From the NCBI GenBank assembly GCA_963662155.1, contig OY759262.1, positions 62,017,010 to 62,081,009 of the forward strand: a stretch of 64,000 nt of DNA, read 5' to 3'. The position numbers and the translations under genes are program-made. Below the pieces are notes generated by a model. It had not been told where the DNA came from, did not search any database, and saw only the letters and a list, made by a program, of their open reading frames with translations. The stretch comes from Lamellibrachia columna (lineage: Eukaryota; Annelida; Polychaeta; Sabellida; Siboglinidae). This document shows, piece by piece, positions 25,493 through 36,595 of this stretch (position 1 is its first letter; every line of letters starts with the position of its first letter).

Positions 25493-25685
25493 CACGAAAT
25501 GATGCCTGTAAGAAGACTAAAATGACCACGACGCCGCTGATAACTAAATATACCGTGGCTAATCATACTTTCCATGTTTTGTGAACTCTCTCAGTAGAAC
25601 CACTTTCCAAAAGCCTATAGATCCGTCTCAGTAGCTTGTTTACCTAGCCGGTGCATGGTTGGTGTATCAATAAACATTTCTTTAG

Positions 25686-25876
25686 GTGAACCAGTTTCTG
25701 AACCTGAAGAACTGATCTTCCAGGGTCAATTTTTGGCGCACAACCATGGGCACGTGCTGTCCCCTTTCCGGGGTGCAAACGTTGAAACAGACATGTCCAA
25801 CCTTCGTGCACTCAATCACGCATTCGATGATCTATCACGCCGTCACTCCCCGTCACGAATGTCAAGCATGCAGTAG
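25686..25876 (+). CDS. Terminal exon of the Ig protein
   Basis: The acceptor is catttctttag and entry is phase 1. The exon reads GEPVSEPEELIFQGQFLAHN, LSPFRGANVETDMSNLRA and LSRRHSPSRMSSMQ, then TAG. The acidic start and the Ser/Arg-rich end are consistent with the rest of the cytoplasmic tail. No standard AATAAA is evident close downstream. Confidence 0.82.
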
Positions 25877-26229
25877 TCAGATATGTTGAACAGCTCAGAT
25901 ATGTTTTCTCTGTCTTCTGTATAAGTCGGCCTAATTATAAGTTGCACCATACAAGATGCACTGTTCGGCTTCAATTAAGAAAAAGGTCATGGTAGTATGG
26001 GGGCCTTCGCGCTAAATGCCCTCGTCAATACCAGCCTCCGCGTCAGTCTTACCCACTCACAAGTACATAACCAGATGTTGACAATTCTGGTTTTAATCTA
26101 GCACACATATCGGCGTTTCTTGTTTGGAAGCGACAACAAACCCCATCTCAATGTGGGCCAATCATTGTCTACGTGCCTCTACCTGACGTACGTATTGGGT
26201 CACACGTGTACTCTAGTTGTTTGTGATAA

Positions 26230-26560
26230 ACAACCCCGTTTCTCGCATAGTTACCCGTACGCTATTGAAGTCTTCGTATAACACATGCCCAACTGTAATC
26301 GAAGTAAGAACATCTCCGCCCACCACTCGCAAACCTGTTCATTTGAATACCAACTCGACTCGTCTGGAAAGCATTCAGCCACGCTGCAATTACTGCACCA
26401 CTGACTGTAGCCAGGTACTCATTTATGCAGCTAAGTGAACTGATGCAACATGGTGTGAACGAAATTACCCAAGCTTCAAATTGGCAGCAAGAGGATTCGA
26501 ACCCCGGTCCTATCGAATACAAGTTTGACGTTCTTAACCACTACGACACTGAGTAGTTAG
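26230..26560 (-). mobile_element. tRNA-derived SINE
   Basis: On the minus strand, the head carries an A box-like tgtcgtagtgg (26538-26548) and a perfect B box ggttcgaatcc (26493-26503), the internal RNA polymerase III promoter of tRNA-derived SINEs. The body continues through gaagcttgggtaatttcgtt to about 26230. The same body occurs at 54880-55112 and in fragments at 19955 and 47330. Confidence 0.78.
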
Positions 26561-26936
26561 CAATACACTCGAAACGGCAGCTAGTGGTGAAACGACATAG
26601 GTCAATAACATGCTCAGGCCATACACATATTTGGTTGTTACGAATTTCATACACAACCATCAAAAAAACCGTAAACACGATAACAATTACGTAGATAAAG
26701 TCAAACTCGAGAACGCGTCAACAGGCAGGCTTACATAGACGAGTGCTATTCAGTCAACACCGTCTCCGCCACCGCCGCACTCAGTTGACCCACGTCGTCA
26801 TAGAAACGACCTTCCGTACCGCGTCATCGCGCGCGAGCCGGTAGTTGCTGATACGTAGTTAACATGAATGACGGCGTAAACACATCCGGGATGTCCCAGA
26901 TCACGCCTCAATGTCACGTACGCTACGGCGCACGAA

Positions 26937-27012
26937 CCAATGGAATCGTCATTTCTATATTCAAACAGCTTACGCCTCCAGACCCACGTGACTCGCCGCT
27001 AGTCTATATAAG
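26937..27012 (+). promoter_or_regulatory. Core promoter, copy 1 (CCAAT and TATA boxes)
   Basis: CCAAT lies at 26937-26941 and TATATAAG at 27005-27012, about 125 bp upstream of the ATG. Both elements are preserved with the same spacing in the second duplication unit. Transcription would start near 27040. Confidence 0.7.
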
Positions 27013-27134
27013 GCTGCGATACGCGCGCAGGCGGCAAGATCATTTCGACGAAGAGAATTGAGTACAATCGTTTCGCGTAACACGCATCAACTGTGAAGAT
27101 ATTTTAATCGGGGTACTGTCGTCTGCGAGTAGAT

Positions 27135-27260
27135 ATGGCAGGAACAAACGCTGTGTGCATGCATCTAGTGCGACGGGCTGTTCGAGTGGCTTTACGTAGT
27201 CGCGATCTCATTACGGTCACCAACAACTTAACAGCCCCTGCTCTCTTCAGCACATCACAG
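27135..27260 (+). CDS. Exon 1 of three-exon gene, copy 1
   Basis: The start codon is the first ATG after the predicted start site. There are 42 codons in phase 0, and the donor is cacag|gtattg. It encodes the basic presequence-like region ending in ALFSTSQ. Against copy 2 it has one replacement (Arg17 to Gly) and one silent change. Confidence 0.75.
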
Positions 27261-27803
27261 GTATTGTGGAATACATTATATTGATTAAAACTTTATGTTA
27301 ATTTATTGAATGTATAGCCGAAGTATAGCCGAAGTACAATGTTATTATACATTATCTGTCTGGAGAGTAAACATTAACTTCAATAATTTAGGGGCTGGAG
27401 AAAGTGGTCGCATTTTAGGCGGTTTTAAGCCGGGGTTGGTCGCTGGGTCATACTGCGTTTATAATTATGTGAACCGACGCACCCGTCGAATTGGTTAAAT
27501 ATCTGTTTATTTATCAGTTGTCTACGAGTTCCCCTCTATAGATGTGATCATCGTATATGTGATTGTCTTACGAAAAAGGGTGTATTCTAGTTTTCCCACC
27601 ACATACTAGGGAGAATTATTATTATTATACATGAAACTTTTCCCTACAAAGTGGGGTATCAGTGTGTAAACTAAAATATATTCCAAAGGATGTCCTGCTA
27701 AATAAAACCCTCAAAATGTGAAGATTTAGAGCTACCGGTAACAACATCATGTGTGTAGCTTTCGCGAAAACATATTGATGTTGTTGTTGCTGTTTACTTG
27801 CAG

Positions 27804-27901
27804 AAACCTGTGCACAATTGTCACAAGACCCCAGACCTGAAGTCGAACATGAAGCATGAGTCAAACCCTACCGTGGAGGGGCAGGATGCCATGAAACTTA
27901 G
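27804..27901 (+). CDS. Exon 2 of three-exon gene, copy 1
   Basis: The acceptor is ctgtttacttgcag. The exon reads KPVHNCHKTPDLKSN and ESNPTVEGQDAMKL, and ends in phase 2 at the donor gtatg. Copy 2 differs by Met to Lys and Leu to Pro near the end, plus one silent change. Confidence 0.75.
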
Positions 27902-28611
27902 GTATGTAGAACGCAAATATCGATTCGACACTCTAACGTTAACTATTACGCGGAGGTCGTTGCAAATCAATATGCCGCCCTCTGGTAGTTAGTCTGAGTT
28001 CGCGGCCCACTCAGCCCAGCTGTGTATGACGTAAATCTAACCACGTTACTGTCACGTAGGTGTTTACAAGGCTGGGAAAGGTGAACTAAGTATAACGCAC
28101 GGGGACGGGAAGCCGTCCGAAATATCAAATGCTAACCCCAAGTGAAAATTCCGAAGAATTAACCCATCCCATCATCGGGAGTAGGCAAAAAACACATCCT
28201 TGTTGAGATATATCCTCTAAAGGATGGGTCCACCATTTGTTACGACCCTTAAGACGTAGTCCAACATATTTGACTGAATGTGCCGCCCTTTACCATATAC
28301 ATTACTTGTGATTCACATATAACCTTAGTGAGAATGATGCAACCTGTTTAATGTCGCGAAGGAGGGTCTGCGTAAAGGACACAGGTCGAGTCACGATAGC
28401 TGATGCAATGATTCATTTGTTATTCAATCTACTTGGGACGATGCAGAGAGGATACTCGCGAACATTGATTAGGCTGCCTAGTCCCACTAATCCTCTTTCA
28501 TGTTGATGTGTCTCGAACAGAATAATTGTTAACACATTGCGGCTGCACTGGTAGCAACCGTCGTAGCTAACGATCAGTAGTATACATAAAATGTTGTTTA
28601 CTTGTTTCCAG

Positions 28612-28744
28612 CAAGTTCCAAGAACCCTTCATTTCGCCGTCCGTAGATCCAACTGTTCGACACTTCAGGGCAGAGGAAGGCAGAGACGTGATGCCGCCTC
28701 CCATTACGTACGTAGCTACGTCACGTGGTTCCGTTGTAGTGTAA
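28612..28744 (+). CDS. Exon 3 of three-exon gene, copy 1
   Basis: The acceptor is cttgtttccag. The exon reads KFQEPFISPSVDPTVRHFRA and EEGRDVMPPPIT, and ends GSVVV then TAA. An internal donor-like site (ac|gtacgt at 28708) is conserved in both copies and could allow a different 3' end. Confidence 0.72.
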
Positions 28745-28747
28745 TGC

Positions 28748-28753
28748 AATAAA
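28748..28753 (+). terminator. Polyadenylation signal AATAAA, copy 1
   Basis: This canonical hexamer starts four bases after the stop codon, so the 3' UTR would be only about 20-30 bases. The same arrangement occurs at 35249-35254. Confidence 0.65.
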
Positions 28754-29107
28754 GTAATTAAAGCTATAAATTCAATTAATCGAAATGCATTCTCTCTGTG
28801 ACTAGTAATCTGGACAACGTCTATAAAGGTGTGATGCCAAGTTGTCTCAGTTCTATGACCACCGATATGGTGGAATTTTACGACCGAAGCCCGGTGCGTT
28901 AATGAAAACGTAACTCGATACTTTCTAGAGAAGTAGTAGTTGAATTAACAGGCCTATTTAATACGGGTGTAAAGTGTGTATGCTCTTTGAACGAACATTG
29001 TACTTCGGCTATACATATTCGACTTTTTAATGTATAAAGGTGTAAGTTGCGCTTGTGTTTCTTTTACACATATGATTATCGATTTTGTGTGTTGTTTAGT
29101 TTCAGCA

Positions 29108-29317
29108 ATGGCTTCACGTGGTCCGACGACACTAAAGGAACCAAAGGCTCGGGGTCGTACACCTAGTGCTGAAAGCAAGTCTGAAGAACAAACCAAGTCC
29201 ATGTTAGGCGATAACGTTTCTGCTGCATTCGCACGACTGGTAACGCAGACTAACTGGTACCGAGTACTGGTCTGTATTCCACGTGAACATTGTGGTAGTC
29301 ATATGGGCAATGACTAA
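29108..29317 (+). CDS. Possible small ORF or alternative terminal exon, copy 1
   Basis: A 69-codon frame (MASRGPTTLKEPKARGRT, KSEEQTKSM, TQTNWYRVLVCIP) follows an acceptor-like tttagtttcag. It is also open in copy 2, but the substitutions between copies are mostly amino-acid changing, which argues against constraint. If spliced from the internal donor at 28708 the frame would differ and end after about 20 residues. The function is unknown and the coding status doubtful. Confidence 0.3.
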   Translation: MASRGPTTLKEPKARGRTPSAESKSEEQTKSMLGDNVSAAFARLVTQTNWYRVLVCIPREHCGSHMGND

Positions 29318-32039
29318 TGCACCAAACGGAACTACTAGTCAAGTCGTCACGGACAAACTGACAGATACAGATGTTGGTATACAGCTGTTCCGGAAGATAT
29401 ACTTGAGCCCCGAGTTGTGCGAAAGCAGCATTTTACATGTTTAAATAGAACTGCAAATAACAATCATAGCCTTGCAACGTGATGCAAGCGATTAGGTTAT
29501 TAAATTATGGATGTTATACATCGAGGAAGAAGAATGTGTGTTTGTGACGATGACGACATGTTTGTTTAGTCGTCTATGACAATGATATTGTGAGATCGGG
29601 TAGAACATCGTTGTGTCAATCTTTGATCCCACCAGTTGCTGGATGTTTCTTCTGAAGAAGGGTGTGAGTGACATGTTCCTGTTCCGCCTCTTCCATGAAG
29701 AGGCTTAATAGTTGTGTGACGTCACTCTTAGCCTTTCCTTCTCCAGAGGGGATTGAATATAAAATCCTGATCGCATTGACACAGCGATGTCCTTACTGAT
29801 ATGGCGTGACGTCAAATTAGGTTATATTTACATGAATACTGATATACAGTAAAATGTTGTACAATGGCGGACATGAATGCTTTACATTAGAACTGTTATC
29901 TTAATGTCGTCTTGTTTTAAACCATTAATCTGTGAGAGCGTAAGCAAAGCCACATCGTTGCTCAAAGGACTGGTTAACTGTTGGCCGGGTGCTGACCTTC
30001 CACACAGTTCGACGGTTCAGGATATTTCCGAAAGTCTGTATCTACCTTTACAGAACTGTTGATTGTGATATTTGAATGACTCGGGATATGGTGTCGAATG
30101 CGTTTCAGCCGACACGTTATTAAAGCAGGTATAGGTCTTGGTTTCAAAAAGTTAGAAACCGTGTTGTGTTCAGGTCTGGTTGTGTTAAAGAATCACGTGA
30201 ATTGTTTTGTTAATTTAAATGGTGTATTTATTGCTTTTGTCAAATACTGTGTGGACGAAGCGCCTGTTGTTTTATGAGATGCTGCAATAATGTTGCAAAG
30301 AGAATAAAATATGTAAAATTTCGTGGATTTCCTACTTGTTCAGTTAGTTTAAGCAACTCCACCATTTAGTATTTAAATACGCACTGGCTCTCGATGACAG
30401 GCCGGAAAATTACTTACTCTGTGTCCCCTAGATGCTATGAACACCCCCTAGACGCTATGAAGAGTAAAATATGTCTGAATAAGGAGATGGTAATTGTAGG
30501 AGAATTTAATACTTTCTACAAAAAATAATACTGAAATCAACAAATTGTTGAAAGCATTCACTAAATGTGCATCTGGATCATAGTACATTTGTAAATCGTG
30601 CGACTATTATAACGTTCATAAGCAAACATCCAAACACACAAACACATAAATTAACCGTGCCCGATGGATAACACTTACCCAGACACTTACCCCGACACTT
30701 ACCCAGACAACGTCGAACTTAGAGAAGGCGTAAACAGGCGCGTGGCGGGTGCCGTTTAGCCAACACCCACACCGTCAGCGCAGGCTTGGCTAAAGTGTCG
30801 TAATTACGGGTAACTAAAGAAGGTGTCGGAAAACCATGTCGTGTAGGCATCCAACTAAGATGTCCTTTCCTATAGCATGACTCAACGTGGGGGGGCTCTC
30901 GTGCGGAATGGACTCGGATGGAAAGAACAAGAACAAAACAAGTTTATTTAGACCCCGTTTACAATACTAATAATATCGAGTGCCATAACTTTAAGTATGT
31001 ATACATTTACATTGAAAAATACAAATAACGAAGGTCCGAAACAACGTTGTATGAAAGAAGAGTCCACAATAGAAATAGAGAAGGAGTTATATGGGCAAAG
31101 CCAGACAGAACGAGACACTTAGGATAAACTGCTGTCGCCAGCCATTTTCGTGTTTGTCATATATGAAATAAATATTTTGTTTACTGCACTAGCTATAGAC
31201 TCTAAAACATCACGACGATTCGAAACATATATGGTTCGCCATAGTTGACTGTAATGCTTCCAGAATTACGATCACATATACATTCCCAAATTGAGCTTAT
31301 TCCTATGTCGCCGACAACCCTGTGAATGCAGGCTCTGTTCAAAAGAATATATTTCGTGGTATTACATTATCAAGTGTGTGGTTTATTTATGTGATATCTG
31401 TGTAAGGTTATTTTGCAGAATCACGAAATCACCTACAACGTGGCAGTACTAGTTTGTGGCACAGTGTCGCGTGTCGCCAAAATTATACGATTTACGTTAG
31501 GCCTACGCTACTTCGTTTGTTTGCCCTCCGACTAAAAATAAATTTCACAGGTAGTAAACGTTACTTAATATATACATAAATATATATCATATCGAAATAA
31601 CAATCACAATTATTCATATCTATTGTTAAAACACGCCGGTTTGAAGATTACTCGAAACAAATTTTCCGTTTTCAACTTTAAGGATCTGATTTACGTGACA
31701 GCGATTCTGTTCTATGTGTTGTGTTCTAAATAGCAAAAGGCAACTCCTCATTAATATAGCACCTGGTAATATTTATCTGATTTACGTTATGCTTATTTAC
31801 GTTACGGTCTTTGCGTATAAAAACACCGTAATATACAAATCGACGACTTTAAAACCATTATTATTTTTGGTAAAAACACCTCACAGAGTACGTTACTTTG
31901 AAAAAAAGACACGTGCAAATTAAATTCCGCAAACTTTGTTTTTTACAAGTTGAACAGGTGAAACTTGAAAAACGCGTCTTGTTTGCGTAACTTCATACTT
32001 TTTGTAATAAGTTTGCATTTTATGTATGTATTATTTTAT

Positions 32040-32112
32040 TGTAAAGCGCGTTGATCTGTCGATAGGAGTATGCGCTATAAAAGAACTAAATTATTATTAT
32101 TATTATTATAAC
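32040..32112. repeat. SINE/MITE-like tail with (att)n
   Basis: gtaaagcgcgttgatctgtc, then gcgctataaaagaac and an att run, is a form commonly seen at the 3' end of dispersed short elements in invertebrates. The preceding 30990-32040 is AT-rich, with only very short frames and nothing recognisable. Confidence 0.5.
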
Positions 32113-32310
32113 TCCATCTTTCTTGAATTCTCTAAGTTCGGACACCTGTCTTAGTGAGATCTTCGTTGACAAATATAGGGGAACAACGTGCAAAACTTGC
32201 CCTTTAAGCAAGATTTTTTATAAAGTTGACATTTTTTTTTTTTTTAATGTCTACGAAATCATTGTCTCCAATTATCTCACTGTTCTTATATATGGCGCCT
32301 TATTGTGTAA

Positions 32311-32312
<2 letters not shown>

Positions 32313-32371
<59 letters not shown>
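32313..32371. repeat. (AT)n microsatellite
   Basis: A run of about 29 AT dinucleotides, capable of cruciform extrusion. The open frame crossing it (Ile-Tyr repeat) is not a gene. Confidence 0.97.
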
Positions 32372-32372
<1 letters not shown>

Positions 32373-32503
32373 GTAATGGGTGTTTCAAAACACCACCAGA
32401 TTGTTGTCTCTTTAAAAACGAGCGGGCAAAATGGGCCCATCCACAACCAATTTTACTGCTAAGCCATCATCACACATTTCGCAAACAAATTGTTCATAAT
32501 CGT

Positions 32504-33000
32504 ACCTTGCACGGTACAGGTGTGCCCAGTGCCCACTCCGTACCTTGCACGGTACAGGTGTGCCCAGTGCCCACTCCGTACCTTGCACGGTACAGGTGTG
32601 CCCAGTGCCCACGGCGTACCTTGCACGGTACAGGTGTGCCCAGTGCCCACGCCGTACCTTGCACGGTACAGGTGTGCCCAGTGCCCACGCCGTACCTTGC
32701 ACGGTACAGGTGTGCCCAGTGCCCACTCCGTACCTTGCACGGTACAGGTGTGCCCAGTGCCCACGCCGTACCTTGCACGGTACAGGTGTGCCCAGTGCCC
32801 ACGCCGTACCTTGCACGATACAGGTGTGCCCAGTGCCCACGCCGTACCTTGCACGGTACAGGTGTGCCCAGTGCCCACTCCGTACCTTGCACGGTACAGG
32901 TGTGCCCAGTGCCCACGCCGTACCTTGCACGATACAGGTGTGCCCAGTGCCCACGCCGTACCTTGCACGGTACAGGTGTGCCCAGTGCCCACGCCTTGCC
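32504..33000. repeat. 38-bp minisatellite, 13 copies
   Basis: The unit is cgtaccttgcacggtacagg plus tgtgcccagtgcccac and two variable bases, with very little drift. It includes the imperfect palindrome gtaccttgcacggtac. Long frames on both strands come from the repetition. Confidence 0.95.
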
Positions 33001-33475
33001 CTGTCCACGTGCAAATCTAGCCCTATCCAATGTTCATCTCATCAGATTCATCATACGGAACGTTTGAAGTTCAGGCCACTTGGTTACTTGATTGTTTCCA
33101 TCGTCTTTGCACCAACAAACACAACAACGAGGGAACTAAAAAAAATCCAACAACACAAACATCGAAAGGGGTAAACGGCGCTTAAGATAGTATTATTCCA
33201 TACTGACCCCTATACTGACCCCTCTACTGTCTTTATGTGGGACTAAGCGTAACGTCAACGCGTAGGCCTACTTGCCAACTGATCCTCCTTTTGACCCAAT
33301 CTCCACTATCCTGTCCTAACTCTTAAATCGCCCGTTTTTTAACTACCAAATATAATTTTTTTCAATACCAACCATTAAAATAAATTATCCAGTAGTGAAT
33401 ACACAACTACCGGTAAGTCACTCAAATATAATTGCACCCATGACCCCTCTACGACACAGATCTACGGCGCGCGAA

Positions 33476-33551
33476 CCAATCGAATCGTCATTTCTATATT
33501 CACACAGTTGACGCCTCTTGACCCACGTGACTCGCCGCTAGTCTATATAAG
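33476..33551 (+). promoter_or_regulatory. Core promoter, copy 2 (CCAAT and TATA boxes)
   Basis: CCAAT at 33476-33480 and TATATAAG at 33544-33551 have the same spacing as in copy 1. Flanking positions have changed (for example gcacgaac to gcgcgaac). Confidence 0.7.
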
Positions 33552-33673
33552 GCTGCGATACGCGCGCCGGCGGCAAGATCATTTCGACGAAGAGAATAGA
33601 CTACAATCGTTTCGCGTAACACGCATCAACTGTAAAGATAGTTTAATCGGGGTACTGTCGTCTGCGAGTAGAT

Positions 33674-33799
33674 ATGGCAGGAACAAACGCTGTGTGCATG
33701 CATCTAGTGCGACGGGCTGTTGGAGTGGCTTTACGTAGCCGCGATCTCATTACGGTCACCAACAACTTAACAGCCCCTGCTCTCTTCAGCACATCACAG
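33674..33799 (+). CDS. Exon 1 of three-exon gene, copy 2
   Basis: 42 codons from the ATG, with donor cacag|gtattg. One replacement against copy 1 puts Gly within the basic helix. Confidence 0.75.
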
Positions 33800-34291
33800 G
33801 TATTGTGGAATACATTATATTGATTAAAACTTTATGTTAATTTATATTTGTCTATCTGGAGAGTCAACGTTAACTTCAATAACTTAGGGGCTGGAGAAAG
33901 TGGTCGCATTTTTAGATGGTCTTAACGGGGGTGGTTGCTGGGTCATACTGCGTTTATAATTATGTGAACCGACGCACCCGTCGAATTGGTTAAATATCTG
34001 TGTTTTTGTTCAGTTGTGTTCGAGTTCCCCTCTATAGATGTGATCATCATATATGTGAATGTCATACGAAAAAAGGGTGTATTCTAGTTTTTCCACCATA
34101 TACTAGGGAGAATAATGATTATACATGAAACTTTTCCATGCAATGTGGAGCAACATAAAATATGATATTTCAGAGGATGTCCTGCTAAATAAAAACCGTC
34201 AAAATGTGAACATTTAGAGCTACCGGTAACAATATCATGTGTACAGCTTTCGCAAAAACATGTTGATATCGTTATTGCTGTTTACTTTCAG

Positions 34292-34389
34292 AAACCTGTG
34301 CACAATTGTCACAAAACCCCAGACCTGAAGTCGAACATGAAGCATGAGTCAAACCCTACCGTGGAGGGGCAGGATGCCAAGAAACCTAG
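34292..34389 (+). CDS. Exon 2 of three-exon gene, copy 2
   Basis: The acceptor is gtttactttcag. The exon reads KPVHNCHKTPDLKSN and TVEGQDAKKP, and ends in phase 2 at gtatg. Confidence 0.75.
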
Positions 34390-35112
34390 GTATGTAGAAC
34401 GCTTATAACGATTCGACACACTAACGTTAACTATTACGCGGAGGTCGTTGCCAATCAATATGTCGCCCTCTGGTAGTTAGTCTGAGTTCGCGGCCCACTC
34501 AGCCCAGCTCTGTATGACGTAAATCTAACCACGTTACTGTCACATAGGTGTTTACAAGGCTGGGAAAGGTGAACTAATTATAACGCACGGGGACGGGAAA
34601 CCGTCCGAAATATCAAATGCTAACCCCAAATGAAAAGTCCCAGGAATTGCCTCATCCCTTCATCGGGAGTAGGCAAATTAAACTTCGACAAAAACACATC
34701 CGTGTTGAAACAATCTCTATATAACGGGACAGCAATTTGCTCCGGTCCATACGGCGTAGTCCAACATATTTGACTGAATGTGCCGCCCTTTACCATAATA
34801 CATTACTTGTGATTCACATATAACCTTAGTGAGAGTGAAGCAACCTGTTTAATGTCGCGAAGAAGGGTCTGCGTAAAGGACACAGGTCGAGTCACGATAG
34901 CTGATGCAATGATTCATTTGTTATTCAATTTACTTGGGACGATGCAGAGAGGATACTCGCGAACATTGATTAGGCTGCCTTGTCCCACTAATCCTCTTTC
35001 ATGTTGATGTGTCTCGAACAGAATAATTGTTAACACATTGCGGCTGCACTGGTAGCAACCGTCGTAGCTAACGATCAGTAGTATACATAGAATGTTGTTT
35101 ACTTGTTTCCAG

Positions 35113-35245
35113 CAAGTTCCCAGAACCCTTCATTTCGCCGTCCGTAGATCCAACTGTTCGACACTTCAGGGCAGAGGAAGGCAAAGACGTGATGCCGCCT
35201 CCCATTACGTACGTAGCTACGTCACGTGGTTTCGTTGTTGTGTAA
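35113..35245 (+). CDS. Exon 3 of three-exon gene, copy 2
   Basis: The acceptor is cttgtttccag. The exon reads KFPEPFISPSVDPTVRHFRA and ends GFVVV then TAA. The internal donor-like gtacgt is at 35209. AATAAA follows at 35249-35254. Confidence 0.72.
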
Positions 35246-35248
35246 TGC

Positions 35249-35254
35249 AATAAA
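35249..35254 (+). terminator. Polyadenylation signal AATAAA, copy 2
   Basis: Same position relative to the stop codon as in copy 1. Confidence 0.65.
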
Positions 35255-35608
35255 GTAATTAAAGCTATAAATTCAATTAATAGAAATACATTCTCGCTGT
35301 GGCTATTAATCTGGACAACGTCTATAAAGGTCTGATGCCAAGTTGTCTCAGTTCTATGGCCACCGATCTGGTGGAATTATACGACCGAAGCCCGGTGCGT
35401 TAATGAAAACGTAACTCGATGCTTTCCAGAGAAGTAGTATTTAAATTAACAGGCCTATTTAATACGGGTGTAAAGTGTGTGTGCTCTTTGAACGAACATT
35501 GTACTTCGGCTATACATGTTCGACTTTTTAATGTATAAAGGTGTAAGTTTCGCTTGTGTTTCTTTTACACATATGATTATCAATTTTGTGTGTTGTTTAG
35601 TTTCAGCA

Positions 35609-35818
35609 ATGGCTTCACGTGGTCCGACGACACTAACGGAAGCAAAGGCTCGGGGTCGTACACCTAGTGCTGAAAGCAAGTCTGAAGAACAAACCAAGTC
35701 CATATTAGGCGATAACATTTCTAATGCGTTCGCACGACTGGTAACGCAGACTAACTGGTACCGAGGACTGGTCTGTATTCCACGTGAACATTGTAGTAGT
35801 CATACAGGCAGTGACTAA
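35609..35818 (+). CDS. Possible small ORF or alternative terminal exon, copy 2
   Basis: Counterpart of 29108-29317. The 69-codon frame is kept, with about nine amino-acid changes and few silent ones. This suggests an unconstrained frame rather than a protein. Confidence 0.28.
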   Translation: MASRGPTTLTEAKARGRTPSAESKSEEQTKSILGDNISNAFARLVTQTNWYRGLVCIPREHCSSHTGSD

Positions 35819-36595
35819 TGTACCAAACGGAACTACTAGTCAAGTCGTCACGGACAAACTGACAAGTCCGATACAGATGTTATTGTACAGCGGTTCCGGA
35901 AGATTTACTTGAGCTTCGAGTTGTGCGAACGCAGCAAGGGTGTTAGTGACATGTTAACGGAAGAGGCGGAACAGTTGTGTGACGTCACTCTTAGCCGTTC
36001 CTTCTCCAGAGAGGATTACATATGAAATCCTGATCGCATTGACACTGCGATGTCCTAACTGATATGACATGACGTCAAATTAGATTATATTTATATGAAT
36101 ACTGATATACAGTAAAATGTTGAAAAATGGCGGACATGAAGGCTTTACATTAGAACTGTTGTCTTAATGTTGTTTTGTTTTAAACTATTAATTTGTGAGA
36201 GCGTAAGCAAAGCCATATCGCTGCTCAAAAGACTGGTTAACTGCTGGTCGGGTGCAGACCTTTCACACAGTTCGACGGTACAGGATATTTCCAAAAGTTT
36301 GCATCTACCTTTGCAGAACTGTTAACTGTGATATTTGAATGACGATACTCAGAATATGGTGTCGAATGCGTTTCAGCCGACACGTTATTAAAGCAGCAAT
36401 AGGTCTTGGTATCAAACAGTTAGAAACCGTGTTGTGTTCAGGTCTGGTTGTGTTAAAGAATTACGTGGATAATAAAATAAAATATGTAAAATTTCGTGGA
36501 TTTCTTACTTGTTCAGTTGGTTTAAGCGACTCCACCATTTAGCATTTAAATATGCACTGGATCTCGATGACAGACCGGAACATTGTTTACTCCGT

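Larger units (their letters stand above)
17210..25876 (+). other. Gene for an Ig V-set transmembrane protein (3' five exons)
   Basis: Five exons join in one frame and all introns are phase 1: 17210-17456, 17688-17810, 18777-18935, 19244-19354 and 25686-25876. The product is the second half of an immunoglobulin V-set domain, a membrane-spanning helix followed by an Arg-rich stop-transfer stretch, and a cytoplasmic tail of about 150 residues rich in Ser, Arg and Pro, ending at a TAG. Phase-1 introns around Ig and membrane exons are typical of cell-surface receptors and adhesion proteins. The exon encoding the first half of the Ig domain (strand B cysteine) and the signal peptide was not found. 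It is either upstream of the window or hidden in the repeats of 1-17,000. The layout resembles CTX/CAR-type adhesion molecules, but no orthologue can be named. Confidence 0.8.
27135..28744 (+). other. Three-exon gene, copy 1 (118-aa mitochondrial-type protein)
   Basis: Exons 27135-27260, 27804-27901 and 28612-28744 join in one frame to give 118 residues. The N-terminus (MAGTNAVCMHLVRRAVRVAL, then RSRDL and ALFSTSQ) is Arg-rich, has no acidic residue in its first 22 positions and could form an amphipathic helix, as mitochondrial targeting peptides do. The remainder is hydrophilic with no transmembrane segment or domain I recognise. A TATA/CCAAT promoter lies upstream, and AATAAA (28748-28753) follows four bases after the stop. 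The paralogue at 33674-35245 is also intact. Function is unknown, and mitochondrial location is an inference. Confidence 0.72.
26920..30990 (+). other. Segmental duplication unit 1
   Basis: This roughly 4-kb block aligns nearly end to end with 33462-37165: promoter, three exons, introns, downstream frame and 3' flank, at well over 90% identity by eye. Unit 1 carries about 240 bp (29416-29655) absent from unit 2, and a 16-bp inversion at 29679-29694. The order and strand are the same, so this is a direct tandem duplication separated by about 2.4 kb. Confidence 0.88.
33674..35245 (+). other. Three-exon gene, copy 2 (118-aa mitochondrial-type protein)
   Basis: Exons 33674-33799, 34292-34389 and 35113-35245 give a 118-residue protein equal in length to copy 1. 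By my count there are six amino-acid differences (Arg to Gly, Met to Lys, Leu to Pro, Gln to Pro, Arg to Lys, Ser to Phe) and three silent ones, with no frame breaks or lost splice sites. The presequence-like N-terminus is kept. Amino-acid changes outnumber silent ones, so constraint is weak or at least one copy is drifting. No domain is recognised. Confidence 0.72.

Noticed and set aside
26493..26560. A functional tRNA gene on the minus strand
   Set aside because: A and B boxes are present, but the sequence does not fold into a full cloverleaf with an acceptor stem by eye. It is followed by a SINE body shared with other copies.
32412..33174. Frames up to 314 codons between the duplication units
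   Set aside because: They cross an AT tract and a 38-bp minisatellite in several frames. No conserved domain.
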